Counted from the stretch's first letter, positions 26,871-36,415 are shown. The stretch is DNA of 64,000 nt from Citrobacter tructae (GCF_004684345.1 NZ_CP038469.1:4650001-4714000), one strand, 5' to 3'. Program-made: numbers and translations. Notes: generated by a model not told the origin, from the sequence alone.

Positions 26871-26913
26871 GCTGTCTCCTGGCGAAAACGTGATGGCGAT
26901 TACAAAACAAAAT

Positions 26914-26973
26914 TTCACTCGCCTGGGTGAATATAATATTCCATTATGACGGATTATTATGAATTAAAAATTC
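26914..26973. promoter_or_regulatory. Candidate yfhH operator/promoter region
   Basis: Three symmetric elements lie between yfhH and the murQ-like gene: TTCAC-N8-GTGAA (26914-26931), GAATATAATATTC (26929-26941), and GAATTAAAAATTC (26961-26973). A TATAAT at 26932-26937 is a plausible -10 for the murQ-like gene, so a repressor bound here would block it. The assignment to YfhH is inference from position. Confidence 0.5.
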
Positions 26974-26987
26974 CTAAGGAACAAAAA

Positions 26988-27881
26988 ATGAATCTCGGTG
27001 CGTTAGTGTCAGAAACCCGCAATCCACAGACGATGGATCTCGATGCGTTATCCACGCTTGAGCTGGTACATCGCTTTAATCAACAGGATACGCTGGTAGC
27101 GGAAGCAGTAAAAGCGACACTGTCTGAAGTTGCGCATGCGGTTGATGCGGCAGCGAAAGCGTTGAAAGACGGTGGGCGGATTATTTACATGGGCGCAGGA
27201 ACCAGTGGGCGCCTCGGTGTGCTGGATGCATCTGAATGCCCGCCGACTTTCGGCGTACCACACGGACTGGTGGTCGGGCTGATTGCGGGCGGGCCGGGGG
27301 CGTTGTTGAAGGCGGTTGAAGGTGCGGAAGATAACCAGCAGCTCGGGGAAGATGACCTGCGGGCGCTGAATCTGACCGCGCAGGATCTAGTTGTCGGCCT
27401 CGCGGCATCTGGCCGTACACCGTACGTCATTGGCGGCCTGAAATTTGCCTGTACGGTGGGCTGTACGACGGTAGCGATTTCCTGTAATCCGGACTCACCG
27501 ATCGCCCGTGAAGCGGATATCGCCATCTCTGTAGTGGTTGGTCCGGAAGCGCTGACAGGTTCAACCCGTCTGAAGTCGGGCACCGCGCAGAAACTGGTGC
27601 TGAACATGATCTCCACCGGTGCGATGGTGAAGTTTGGCAAGGTGTATCAGAACCTGATGGTAGATATGAAAGCAACCAACGCCAAGCTGGTAGATAGAGC
27701 GTGTCGTATGGTGGTAGAGGCCACCGGTATTGCGCGTGAAGAAGCAGAAGCGTTGTTAGAGCAAACTGACTTTGATGTTAAACCCGCCATTCTGATGGCA
27801 TTGACCGGGTTAGACGCGACGGCAGCCAGAGCAAAACTCTCCGCTCACCAGGGTTTTTTACGCGCGGCATTAGAAAACTAA
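26988..27881 (+). CDS. murQ: N-acetylmuramic acid 6-phosphate etherase-like protein
   Basis: SIS-fold enzyme expected to cleave the lactyl ether of MurNAc 6-phosphate to GlcNAc 6-phosphate and lactate. The ATG at 26988 gives 297 residues, as usual for MurQ, with AAGGA upstream; the frame extends to an ATG at 26946 that lacks support. Conserved stretches YMGAGTSGRLGVLDASECPPTFG (first about 60-80) and VGLAASGRTPYVIGGL, GTAQKLVLNM are present. It is clearly diverged from the K-12 MurQ, which sits elsewhere. The downstream PTS gene would supply its phosphorylated substrate. Confidence 0.88.
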   Translation: MNLGALVSETRNPQTMDLDALSTLELVHRFNQQDTLVAEAVKATLSEVAHAVDAAAKALKDGGRIIYMGAGTSGRLGVLDASECPPTFGVPHGLVVGLIAGGPGALLKAVEGAEDNQQLGEDDLRALNLTAQDLVVGLAASGRTPYVIGGLKFACTVGCTTVAISCNPDSPIAREADIAISVVVGPEALTGSTRLKSGTAQKLVLNMISTGAMVKFGKVYQNLMVDMKATNAKLVDRACRMVVEATGIAREEAEALLEQTDFDVKPAILMALTGLDATAARAKLSAHQGFLRAALEN

Positions 27882-27890
27882 GAGGTGCAT

Positions 27891-29255
27891 ATGGACAAAA
27901 CGGCGGCGCTTGCCAGCGATATCTTGCTGGGAGTAGGCGGAGAAAAAAATATTCTGCGCCTGGAAAACTGTATGACCCGCGTCAGGGTAGAAGTACAGAA
28001 TGACGACCAACTGGATATTTCCCGGTTGAAGCAGTTGCCTGGCGTCAGCGGCTATGTGAAGCAGGGGGCGCAGCACCAGATTATTGTCGGTCCAGGTAAG
28101 GCCGCCAAAGTGGTGGATGCCATGCGTTCTCTGATTGCCGATGACAGTGAACGTCCGGATGCAAACGACATTGAGCGCACGAAGTCAGAGGTTAAAGCGA
28201 AGTACAAAGCGCCAATGAGCGATGCGCTGCGTAAACTGGCGAACGTTTTTATTCCGCTAATCCCGGCGTTTATCGCTTCCGGTTTGATTACCGGCATTAT
28301 TAACATTCTGAAACGCCCGGATATTGTTGGCGATTTTGCCACCCATTATCCCAATATGCTGGGGTTGATGGGCATCTTCGGCAGTGCCGTTTTTGCCATA
28401 ATGAATATTCTGGTGGGGGTGAATACAGCCAAAGTGTTTGGGGGTTCGCTGGCGATGGGCGGTGTGATGGCCGGCATTCTCTCTAGCCCTCAGTTGGCGC
28501 AAATTACGCTATTTGGCGAAGCGCTACAGCCCGGGCGCGGCGGGGTTATTGCGGTGCTGCTGGTGGTGGCGCTGATGTGCTGGATCGAACGCAAATTCCG
28601 CGAGGTGTTGCCGGAATCGCTGGAGCTGATCCTCAACCCATTACTGACCACCCTCATTACCGGGACGATAGCGATTGTGGCGCTGCAACCGCTAGGTGGC
28701 TGGATTTCCGAATCCATTGCCCACGGAGCCTCCTGGGCTATCGATCGCGGTGGTTTCCTGGTCGGTGCGGTACTGGCGGGAACCTTTTTGCCACTGGTGT
28801 TAACCGGATTACATCAGGGGCTGGTGCCGATTCACGTTGAGCTGGTGCAGGCGCATGGCTACAACGCGCTGTTTCCCATCCTGGCGATGGCGGGGGTCGG
28901 ACAGATTGGCGCAGCGATTGCCGTGTTGATGAAAACCCGTAACGCACGGCTGAAAAAAGTGATCAAAAGCGCGCTGCCAGTAGGATTGCTGGGTATCGGC
29001 GAACCGCTGATTTTTGGCGTGACGTTGCCGCTCGGTAAACCGTTTATCGGCGCTTGCCTTGGTGGTGCGGTCGGAGGGGCGCTAATCAGCTACTGGAAGG
29101 TCGCGACGGTTATCACCTTTGGCATCTCGGGATTACCGCTGGCGCTGACGATTGTTGCCGGAAAAGTGATGTTCTATCTGTTAGGCTATCTGGTAGCGGT
29201 TATTGCCGGGTTCTTGTTTACCTGGCTATTGGGGTTCAACGATCCAGAGGACTAA
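27891..29255 (+). CDS. PTS permease, MurP-like EIIBC
   Basis: Sugar-phosphorylating transporter of the glucose/sucrose superfamily. The N-terminal EIIB domain carries the phosphocysteine in RLENCMTRVRV (Cys27), and an EIIC domain with about ten membrane segments follows from about residue 110. No EIIA domain is fused, so EIIA-Glc (Crr) is probably used, as for MurP. The ATG at 27891 gives 454 residues with AGAGG upstream; a GTG two codons earlier is less likely. It follows the murQ-like gene by 9 bases. MurNAc is the likely substrate, by linkage only. Confidence 0.85.
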   Translation: MDKTAALASDILLGVGGEKNILRLENCMTRVRVEVQNDDQLDISRLKQLPGVSGYVKQGAQHQIIVGPGKAAKVVDAMRSLIADDSERPDANDIERTKSEVKAKYKAPMSDALRKLANVFIPLIPAFIASGLITGIINILKRPDIVGDFATHYPNMLGLMGIFGSAVFAIMNILVGVNTAKVFGGSLAMGGVMAGILSSPQLAQITLFGEALQPGRGGVIAVLLVVALMCWIERKFREVLPESLELILNPLLTTLITGTIAIVALQPLGGWISESIAHGASWAIDRGGFLVGAVLAGTFLPLVLTGLHQGLVPIHVELVQAHGYNALFPILAMAGVGQIGAAIAVLMKTRNARLKKVIKSALPVGLLGIGEPLIFGVTLPLGKPFIGACLGGAVGGALISYWKVATVITFGISGLPLALTIVAGKVMFYLLGYLVAVIAGFLFTWLLGFNDPED

Positions 29256-29258
29256 GGT

Positions 29259-29894
29259 TTGACCAATCACGAGCGTCGCGTTGTATTTTTTGATTTGGAC
29301 GGTACGTTACACCAGCAGGATATGTTCGGTAGTTTTCTGCGCTATCTGCTGCGTCGCCAACCGTTGAATGCGTTGCTTGTACTGCCGCTGTTACCGATTA
29401 TCGCGGTGGCGATGTTGATCAAAGGGCGTGCCGCCCGCTGGCCAATGAGTCTGCTCCTGTGGGGATGCACTTTTGGTCGGAGTGAAGCGCGCCTGAAAGC
29501 CCATCAGGACGATTTTGTTCGTTGGTTTCGCCATAACGTTACGGCGTTTCCGATCGTACAGCAGCGCCTGACTACCTATCTGTTAAGCGCCGATGCTGAC
29601 ATTTGGCTGATCACCGGCTCCCCGCGGTCGTTGGTCGAGCAGGTTTACTTCGACACGCCGTGGCTCCCGCGGGTGAATCTTATCGCCAGTCAAATGGCGC
29701 GCGGTTACGGCGGCTGGGTGCTGCCTCTGCGCTGTCTGGGCCATGAGAAAGTCACCCAACTGGAACGGCAGATTGGCGCACCGCTATCGCTTTACAGCGG
29801 TTACAGCGACAGTAAACAGGACAATCCTCTGCTCTCGTTCTGCCAGCATCGCTGGCGCGTCACGCCACATGGAGAGCTACAACAACTCGAATAG
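29259..29894 (+). CDS. pgpC: Phosphatidylglycerophosphatase C
   Basis: Inner-membrane HAD-superfamily phosphatase that turns phosphatidylglycerol phosphate into phosphatidylglycerol. 211 residues, as in E. coli (YfhB). The nucleophile motif FFDLDGTLH is at residues 10-18, and a membrane segment follows at about 35-55 (NALLVLPLLPIIAVAML). Motif II ITGSPRSLV and the acidic SGYSDSKQDNP motif are present. The start is TTG at 29259, 3 bases after the PTS gene, so in this strain pgpC may be read with the murQ-PTS transcript. Confidence 0.92.
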   Translation: MTNHERRVVFFDLDGTLHQQDMFGSFLRYLLRRQPLNALLVLPLLPIIAVAMLIKGRAARWPMSLLLWGCTFGRSEARLKAHQDDFVRWFRHNVTAFPIVQQRLTTYLLSADADIWLITGSPRSLVEQVYFDTPWLPRVNLIASQMARGYGGWVLPLRCLGHEKVTQLERQIGAPLSLYSGYSDSKQDNPLLSFCQHRWRVTPHGELQQLE

Positions 29895-29950
29895 AGTAAA
29901 CGATAGCGTCTGTGTATAATGCGCCCGCTTTAATTACTGGAGTTCTGCCA

Positions 29951-30448
29951 TTGTCTGATGTTGAATTTAGCCACGAGTACTGGATGCGTCATGCTTTAAC
30001 GCTGGCTAGGCGCGCCTGGGATGAGCGTGAAGTTCCGGTGGGTGCAGTATTGGTGCATAACAATCGCGTTATTGGTGAAGGCTGGAACCGGTCGATTGGT
30101 CACCACGATCCGACTGCCCATGCTGAAATTATGGCGCTGCGTCAGGGCGGACTGGTACTGCAAAATTACCGTTTACTGGATGCTACACTGTACGTCACCC
30201 TGGAGCCATGCGTGATGTGCGCTGGTGCGATGGTACACAGCCGTATTGGCCGGGTGGTGTTTGGCGCGCGCGATGCGAAAACAGGTGCGGTAGGTTCGTT
30301 ATTGGATGTGTTGCATCATCCGGGAATGAATCACCGGGTTGAGGTTACGGAAGGCATATTGCGCGATGAATGCGCCACGCTGCTCAGTGATTTCTTCCGT
30401 ATGCGTCGTCAGGAAATTAAAGCCTTGAAGAAATCTGCAACGGATTGA
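29951..30448 (+). CDS. tadA: tRNA-specific adenosine deaminase TadA
   Basis: Converts A34 to inosine in tRNA-Arg (ACG). The zinc site is visible as HAEIMALRQGG (His and catalytic Glu near residues 55-57) and PCVMCAGAM (two Cys near 85-88). The start is TTG at 29951 with GGAG 8 bases upstream, giving 165 residues; E. coli TadA is 167. A longer frame from 29912 overlaps the likely promoter region and is rejected. Confidence 0.93.
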   Translation: MSDVEFSHEYWMRHALTLARRAWDEREVPVGAVLVHNNRVIGEGWNRSIGHHDPTAHAEIMALRQGGLVLQNYRLLDATLYVTLEPCVMCAGAMVHSRIGRVVFGARDAKTGAVGSLLDVLHHPGMNHRVEVTEGILRDECATLLSDFFRMRRQEIKALKKSATD

Positions 30449-30503
30449 TTGCGGTTGTAAGTCGGATAAGGCTTTTAAGCTGCCATTCGACAAGAGTATG
30501 CCA

Positions 30504-32054
30504 CTATTTCTCCGCCTTCTTCTGCGGGGAGAACAGCAGTGAAGGGGTATGCGTCAGATAGTTTGACGAGGTTTGAGAGAGAAACGCAGAGAGCGGGAAT
30601 TTCTCTTTACCTGACAGTTCTGCGGGCGAAACCGCCGGATAATCCTGCGCCAGCTGTTGCGATTCTACCGCCTGCTTTTCTTTCTCCTGCAGATATCCCA
30701 CCAGGCTTATCTGATACTTACGGATATTCTCTACGTAAGCATAGGCTTCGTGGCCCCGCGCATAGCCATAGGTCAGCTTTTTGTACCAGGGTTTCTGGCT
30801 GAGCAGCGGCAGGCGCTGTTTGACGTCGGCCCAACTATCCGGGTTGCCTTTGGTTTTCACCGTTAGCGCGCGAGCATCCAGCATATGCGCATACCCCATG
30901 TTATAGGCGGCAAGTGCAAACCAGATCCGTTCTCCCTCGGGGACGGTATCCGGGACTTTACTCATCATATCCTGCAGATAGCGTGCGCCCCCGCTGATGC
31001 TCTGCTCGGCGTCGGTTCGGTCAGTCAGCCCGAGGCTCTGGGCGGTATTTTTGGTCAGCATCATCAAACCGCGTACGCCGGTCGGGGATGTTGCTTGCGC
31101 ATCCCAGTGTGATTCCTGATAAGAGATGGCGGCAAGCAGTCGCCAGTCTATCTCCTGCGCATATTTCTCAAACAGCGGCTTGAGGTCCGGCAATACGCTG
31201 TCGACCGCACGTAAGAAAGTGCGGGTATCGACGTAGTCAAAATCATTGCCATGCCCGAGATATTTTTCTTCCAGCCGCGCAAGTGTTCCGTCTTCATTGA
31301 TGGTGTTAAAGAAATCCAGCAGTGCGGCAGAAAGCGTATTGTCGTCATCCAGACGACTAAACCAGGTGACGGGCTGTTCGTCGGAGACATCCAGCGCCAC
31401 GGCCAGCTCCGGATGTACGCGTTGGTACAGGCTGATGGCGACCGAATCGGCAATGGTGTAGTCCAGATTGCCATTGATGACGTCATCGAGCAGTTCAGTG
31501 GTGCCCTTTTTATCATCGACTTTCCAGCTCAGTTCAGGAAATTTTGTCTCTTTCAGGTGTTGCAGATCATTTACCACCACGTGTCCGGGGGCGATGGTCA
31601 GCTGTTTATCGTTCACGCTGGCCAAGGTTCGCGGACGATATTGCCCGACCCGATACACCAGCTGTTGTGAAACAGAGTAGTAGGTTGGGCCTGGCTGGTA
31701 ATTTTTAACGCGTTCGCTGTTATACACCAGGCCTGCGGCTAGCAGGTCGGCGTTACCGCTATCCAGGTCGTCAAAAAGCTGACTAATGTTCTGGCGCACG
31801 GTGACTTTTAACGTCACGCCTAAATAGCTGGCGAACTGTTGGGCCAGCTCATAATCCAGCCCGAACCGTTTCCCGGTAAGAGTGGAATACGTTAAGGGGG
31901 AGTCAATAGTACTGACGCGTAACTCTCCCCGCGATTGAATGGCGGCGATACGATTGTCGGCTTTACCGAACCAGGGAATAGATGGCCACAGGGCCGCTGC
32001 CAGCAGCAACGTCAATATGCCGATAAACAGATAATTAATCTTTAATTTTTTCAA
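30504..32054 (-). CDS. mltF: Membrane-bound lytic transglycosylase F
   Basis: Outer-membrane-associated murein transglycosylase. 516 residues, against 518 in E. coli. An N-terminal hydrophobic signal (NYLFIGILTLLLAAALWPSI) is followed by a periplasmic binding protein-like regulatory domain (about 45-265) and an SLT domain from about 300, with the catalytic Glu in ISYQESHWD. The start is TTG at 32054. It is divergent from purL. Confidence 0.94.
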   Translation of the reverse strand: MKKLKINYLFIGILTLLLAAALWPSIPWFGKADNRIAAIQSRGELRVSTIDSPLTYSTLTGKRFGLDYELAQQFASYLGVTLKVTVRQNISQLFDDLDSGNADLLAAGLVYNSERVKNYQPGPTYYSVSQQLVYRVGQYRPRTLASVNDKQLTIAPGHVVVNDLQHLKETKFPELSWKVDDKKGTTELLDDVINGNLDYTIADSVAISLYQRVHPELAVALDVSDEQPVTWFSRLDDDNTLSAALLDFFNTINEDGTLARLEEKYLGHGNDFDYVDTRTFLRAVDSVLPDLKPLFEKYAQEIDWRLLAAISYQESHWDAQATSPTGVRGLMMLTKNTAQSLGLTDRTDAEQSISGGARYLQDMMSKVPDTVPEGERIWFALAAYNMGYAHMLDARALTVKTKGNPDSWADVKQRLPLLSQKPWYKKLTYGYARGHEAYAYVENIRKYQISLVGYLQEKEKQAVESQQLAQDYPAVSPAELSGKEKFPLSAFLSQTSSNYLTHTPSLLFSPQKKAEK

Positions 32055-32219
32055 TTAGTTAATTCTCTGAACCGTGCGTTTTTTCAGCTTGCTATGGTCG
32101 GGGTTAAGAAGTGAATTCATCATTAATGAGCGGCATTTTGCTTAAACTTGCGTCAGTTGGCAACTCATTCAGAATTACGGTCGCATTAGATGATAACAGG
32201 AGGTCGTGATTTTATTTCG

Positions 32220-32258
32220 ACGCAAACGGTTTCGTCTGCGCGGTAGATTCTTTATAAT
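32220..32258 (+). promoter_or_regulatory. PurR operator and promoter of purL
   Basis: ACGCAAACGGTTTCGT at 32220-32235 is a near-perfect pur box, as known for E. coli purL. TATAAT at 32253-32258 is the -10; its -35 would fall on the operator, so PurR with hypoxanthine or guanine would block polymerase. The transcript would start about 55 bases before the purL ATG. Confidence 0.88.
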
Positions 32259-32322
32259 AACGCCCGTTTCCCCCCTTGCGCACACTTATAAGCGCCTCAG
32301 GCGCTTCGAAGACGAGAGACTT

Positions 32323-35300
32323 ATGATGGAAATTCTGCGTGGTTCGCCTGCACTGTCTGCATTCCGTATTAACAAACTGCTGGCGCGTTTTCAGGCTGCC
32401 AATCTTCAGGTCCACACTATTTACGCCGAGTATGTCCATTTTGCTGACCTGAATGCCCCGTTAAACGAGGATGAGCATGCGCAACTTGCACGCCTGTTGA
32501 AATATGGTCCGAGTCTCAGCAGCCATGTCCCAGAGGGCAAACTGCTACTGGTTACGCCTCGTCCGGGCACCATCTCCCCTTGGTCTTCTAAAGCGACTGA
32601 CATTGCTCACAACTGCGGCTTGCAGCAGATAAACCGTCTGGAACGTGGCGTCGCCTGGTATGTTGAAGCCTCCACGCTGAGCGCTGAACAGTGGCAGGAA
32701 GTGGCTGCCGTGCTGCACGACCGCATGATGGAAACGGTTTTCTCTGCGCTGGATGATGCACAAGCGCTGTTTGCTCGCCACCAGCCGGCACCGGTTTCCA
32801 GTGTTGACCTTCTGGGTGCAGGCCGCCAGGCGCTGATCGACGCTAACCTGCGTTTGGGTCTGGCGCTGGCAGACGATGAAATCGACTATTTACAGGATGC
32901 GTTTATCAAACTGGGACGCAACCCGAACGACATCGAACTGTACATGTTTGCGCAGGCTAACTCTGAGCACTGCCGCCATAAGATTTTTAACGCCGACTGG
33001 GTTATCGACGGTAAACCGCAGCCGAAGTCGCTGTTTAAGATGATTAAAAACACCTTCGAAACCACGCCGGATCATGTTCTGTCTGCTTATAAAGACAATG
33101 CGGCGGTGATGGAAGGTTCTGAAGTGGGCCGCTACTTCGCCGACCACAAAACGGGTCGTTACGATTTCCATCAGGAGCCTGCACATATCCTGATGAAGGT
33201 CGAAACCCATAACCACCCGACCGCTATCTCTCCATGGCCGGGCGCGGCAACCGGTTCCGGTGGTGAAATCCGCGATGAGGGCGCAACCGGGCGCGGCGCG
33301 AAGCCGAAAGCCGGGCTGGTGGGTTTCTCCGTATCGAACCTGCGTATTCCGGGTTTTGAACAGCCGTGGGAAGAAGATTTCGGCAAGCCGGATCGTATCG
33401 TTACCGCACTGGATATCATGACCGAAGGCCCGCTGGGCGGCGCGGCGTTTAACAACGAATTTGGTCGTCCTGCGTTGACCGGCTACTTCCGTACCTACGA
33501 AGAGAAAGTGAACAGCCACAACGGCGAAGAGCTGCGTGGCTATCACAAACCGATCATGTTGGCCGGCGGGATCGGCAACATCCGCGCCGATCACGTGCAG
33601 AAAGGCGAGATCGTCGTCGGTGCGAAGCTGATCGTCCTTGGCGGTCCGGCGATGAATATCGGGCTTGGCGGCGGGGCGGCGTCTTCAATGACGTCCGGCC
33701 AGTCCGATGCCGATCTGGATTTTGCTTCCGTACAGCGCGACAACCCGGAAATGGAACGTCGCTGTCAGGAAGTTATCGACCGCTGCTGGCAGATGGGTGA
33801 CGCGAACCCGATTTTGTTTATCCACGACGTGGGGGCGGGCGGTTTGTCTAATGCGATGCCGGAGCTGGTCAGCGACGGCGGGCGCGGCGGTAAGTTTGAG
33901 CTGCGCGATATCTTAAGCGATGAGCCAGGTATGAGCCCGCTGGAGATCTGGTGTAACGAATCTCAGGAGCGCTACGTTCTGGCGGTTGCTGCTGACCAGT
34001 TGCCGTTGTTTGACGAGCTGTGTAAGCGCGAGCGCGCGCCGTATGCGGTAATCGGTGAGGCCACCGAAGAGCAGCATCTTTCGATGAATGACCGTCATTT
34101 CGATAATCAGCCGATCGATCTGCCGCTCGACGTGCTGCTGGGCAAAACGCCAAAAATGACCCGCGATGTGCAAACGCTGAAAGCGAAAGGCGAGCAGCTT
34201 GCGCGTGAGCAGATTACGCTGGCCGATGCAGTTAACCGCGTGCTGCACCTGCCTGCCGTTGCAGAAAAAACCTTCCTCGTGACGATTGGCGATCGTACCG
34301 TGACCGGTATGGTGGCGCGTGATCAGATGGTGGGGCCGTGGCAGATCCCGGTAGCAAACTGCGCGGTCACCACCGCAAGCCTTGATAGCTATTATGGCGA
34401 AGCGATGTCCATCGGCGAACGTGCGCCGGTCGCACTGCTGGACTTCTCTGCTTCTGCTCGTCTGGCAGTGGGTGAAGCGCTGACCAACATTGCGGCAACG
34501 CAGATTGGTGATATCAAGCGTATCAAACTGTCGGCAAACTGGATGGCGGCGGCCGGTCACCCTGGCGAAGACGCCGGGCTGTACGAAGCGGTCAAAGCGG
34601 TAGGGGAAGAGCTATGTCCGGCGCTTGGCCTGACCATTCCGGTAGGCAAAGACTCCATGTCGATGAAAACCCGCTGGCAGGAAGGTAATGAACAGCGCGA
34701 AATGACTTCGCCGCTGTCGCTGGTGATCACCGCGTTTGCTCGCGTGGAAGATGTACGCCACACTATTACCCCGCAGCTCTCAACCGAAGACAACGCCCTG
34801 TTGCTGATTGATCTGGGACGTGGTCACAACGCGCTGGGTGCGACTGCGCTGGCTCAGGTCTATCGTCAACTGGGCGACAAACCGGCGGATGTACGCAACG
34901 TTGCACAGTTGAAAGGCTTCTACGACGCTATGCAGGCGCTGGTTGCTGCGCGTAAGCTGCTGGCCTACCACGACCGTTCTGACGGCGGCCTGCTGGTGAC
35001 GCTGGCAGAAATGGCCTTTACCGGCCACTGTGGCATTCAGGCCGATATTAGCACGCTCGGTGATGACCGCCTGGCGGCGCTGTTTAACGAAGAGTTGGGC
35101 GCGGTAATTCAGGTTCGCGCGGCGGATCGTGAAGCGGTTGAAGCGCTGCTGGCACAGTATGGCCTCGGCGACTGCGTTCACTATGTCGGCCAGGCTGAAG
35201 CCAGCGATCGTTTTGTGATTGCAGCCAACGGTCAAACAGTGTTTAGCGAAAGCCGTTCAACGCTGCGTATGTGGTGGGCGGAAACCACCTGGCAGATGCA

Positions 35301-36210
35301 GCGCCTGCGCGACAACCCGGAATGTGCCGATCAGGAACACGACGCCAAAGCCAACGATGCTGACCCTGGGCTTAACGTAAAACTGTCGTTTGATATCAAC
35401 GAAGACATTGCAGCCCCGTACATTGCGACCGGCGCGCGTCCAAAAGTGGCCGTGCTGCGCGAGCAGGGCGTTAACTCCCACGTTGAAATGGCGGCTGCTT
35501 TCCAACGTGCGGGCTTTGACGCCATTGATGTTCACATGAGCGATCTGCTGGGCGGGCGCATTGGTCTGGGGAACTTCCAGGCGCTGGTGGCCTGCGGCGG
35601 TTTCTCTTACGGCGACGTGCTGGGGGCCGGTGAAGGGTGGGCGAAATCTATTCTGTTCAACAACCGCGTGCGCGATGAGTTTGAAACCTTCTTCCATCGT
35701 CCGCAGACGCTGGCGCTTGGGGTGTGTAACGGTTGTCAGATGATGTCTAACCTGCGTGAACTTATCCCTGGCAGCGACCTGTGGCCACGCTTTGTGCGTA
35801 ACCACTCCGATCGCTTCGAAGCGCGCTTTAGCCTGGTCGAAGTCGCCAGCAGCCCATCTTTGTTGCTACAAGGTATGGAAGGCTCACGCATGCCAATCGC
35901 CGTTTCTCACGGCGAAGGCCATGTAGAAGTGCGCGATGGTGCGCATCTGACTGCACTGGAAAGCAAAGGTCTGGTGGCACTGCGTTTCGTCGACAACTTC
36001 GGCAAGGTTACCGAAACCTATCCGGCTAACCCGAATGGTTCGCCAAACGGGATCACCGCAGTGACCAGCGAAAATGGTCGTGTAACGATCATGATGCCGC
36101 ACCCGGAACGCGTATTCCGTACCGTGAGCAACTCCTGGCACCCTGAAAATTGGGGCGAGGATAGCCCGTGGATGCGTATCTTCCGCAATGCGCGTAAACA
36201 ACTTGGCTAA
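32323..36210 (+). CDS. purL: Phosphoribosylformylglycinamidine synthase
   Basis: Large FGAR amidotransferase of purine synthesis; uses glutamine and ATP to make FGAM. 1295 residues from the ATG at 32323, as in E. coli. Order: N-terminal PurS-like domain, linker, two AIRS-like catalytic halves (ETHNHPTAISPWPGAATGSGGEIRDEG near residue 295), then a glutamine amidotransferase domain with CNGCQMM (catalytic Cys near 1135) and the HPERVFR region near the end. A GTG frame upstream is rejected because it begins before the promoter. PurR controls it. Confidence 0.97.
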   Translation: MMEILRGSPALSAFRINKLLARFQAANLQVHTIYAEYVHFADLNAPLNEDEHAQLARLLKYGPSLSSHVPEGKLLLVTPRPGTISPWSSKATDIAHNCGLQQINRLERGVAWYVEASTLSAEQWQEVAAVLHDRMMETVFSALDDAQALFARHQPAPVSSVDLLGAGRQALIDANLRLGLALADDEIDYLQDAFIKLGRNPNDIELYMFAQANSEHCRHKIFNADWVIDGKPQPKSLFKMIKNTFETTPDHVLSAYKDNAAVMEGSEVGRYFADHKTGRYDFHQEPAHILMKVETHNHPTAISPWPGAATGSGGEIRDEGATGRGAKPKAGLVGFSVSNLRIPGFEQPWEEDFGKPDRIVTALDIMTEGPLGGAAFNNEFGRPALTGYFRTYEEKVNSHNGEELRGYHKPIMLAGGIGNIRADHVQKGEIVVGAKLIVLGGPAMNIGLGGGAASSMTSGQSDADLDFASVQRDNPEMERRCQEVIDRCWQMGDANPILFIHDVGAGGLSNAMPELVSDGGRGGKFELRDILSDEPGMSPLEIWCNESQERYVLAVAADQLPLFDELCKRERAPYAVIGEATEEQHLSMNDRHFDNQPIDLPLDVLLGKTPKMTRDVQTLKAKGEQLAREQITLADAVNRVLHLPAVAEKTFLVTIGDRTVTGMVARDQMVGPWQIPVANCAVTTASLDSYYGEAMSIGERAPVALLDFSASARLAVGEALTNIAATQIGDIKRIKLSANWMAAAGHPGEDAGLYEAVKAVGEELCPALGLTIPVGKDSMSMKTRWQEGNEQREMTSPLSLVITAFARVEDVRHTITPQLSTEDNALLLIDLGRGHNALGATALAQVYRQLGDKPADVRNVAQLKGFYDAMQALVAARKLLAYHDRSDGGLLVTLAEMAFTGHCGIQADISTLGDDRLAALFNEELGAVIQVRAADREAVEALLAQYGLGDCVHYVGQAEASDRFVIAANGQTVFSESRSTLRMWWAETTWQMQRLRDNPECADQEHDAKANDADPGLNVKLSFDINEDIAAPYIATGARPKVAVLREQGVNSHVEMAAAFQRAGFDAIDVHMSDLLGGRIGLGNFQALVACGGFSYGDVLGAGEGWAKSILFNNRVRDEFETFFHRPQTLALGVCNGCQMMSNLRELIPGSDLWPRFVRNHSDRFEARFSLVEVASSPSLLLQGMEGSRMPIAVSHGEGHVEVRDGAHLTALESKGLVALRFVDNFGKVTETYPANPNGSPNGITAVTSENGRVTIMMPHPERVFRTVSNSWHPENWGEDSPWMRIFRNARKQLG

Positions 36211-36230
36211 CGCAACTGCGTGATGTATCG

Positions 36231-36258
36231 AGCCCCTCTGTGTGAGGGGCTTTTTTTT
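36231..36258 (+). terminator. Terminator of purL
   Basis: AGCCCCTC/GAGGGGCT stem followed by eight T residues, 20 bases after the purL stop. Confidence 0.93.
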
Positions 36259-36364
36259 GGCTGTGATTTCCCTGGATGTCTGATGAGCCTGAGTGAGACG
36301 TTGCAGACCGGAGTCGGCATTGATGCGAGCTCAGTGCGATATCGGTTGTGTCACTGAGTTTTAG

Positions 36365-36415
36365 TGTCGGGAAATGCCGACATATACAGGGTTGCCGTGT
36401 CGCTAAAAAGAGACA
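36365..36415 (+). promoter_or_regulatory. GlrR binding sites upstream of glmY
   Basis: Two exact copies of the GlrR consensus TGTC-N10-GACA: 36365-36382 and 36398-36415. A third, degenerate half (GACA at 36484-36487) follows. They sit 180-230 bases upstream of the sigma-54 promoter of glmY, the expected place for an enhancer-binding protein, and glrR itself is encoded 2.5 kb downstream. The AT-rich stretch 36415-36560 would suit IHF bending. Nothing else is seen in the purL-glmY space. Confidence 0.8.

Noticed and set aside
26946..26987. ATG at 26946 as start of the murQ-like gene
   Set aside because: It falls within the likely promoter/operator region; AAGGA is positioned for the ATG at 26988 and the shorter protein fits the family length.
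32206..32322. GTG at 32206 with AGGAGG just upstream, in frame with purL (39-residue extension)
   Set aside because: SD-start spacing is only 2 bases, the frame starts upstream of the purL promoter (-10 at 32253), and E. coli PurL length fits the ATG at 32323.
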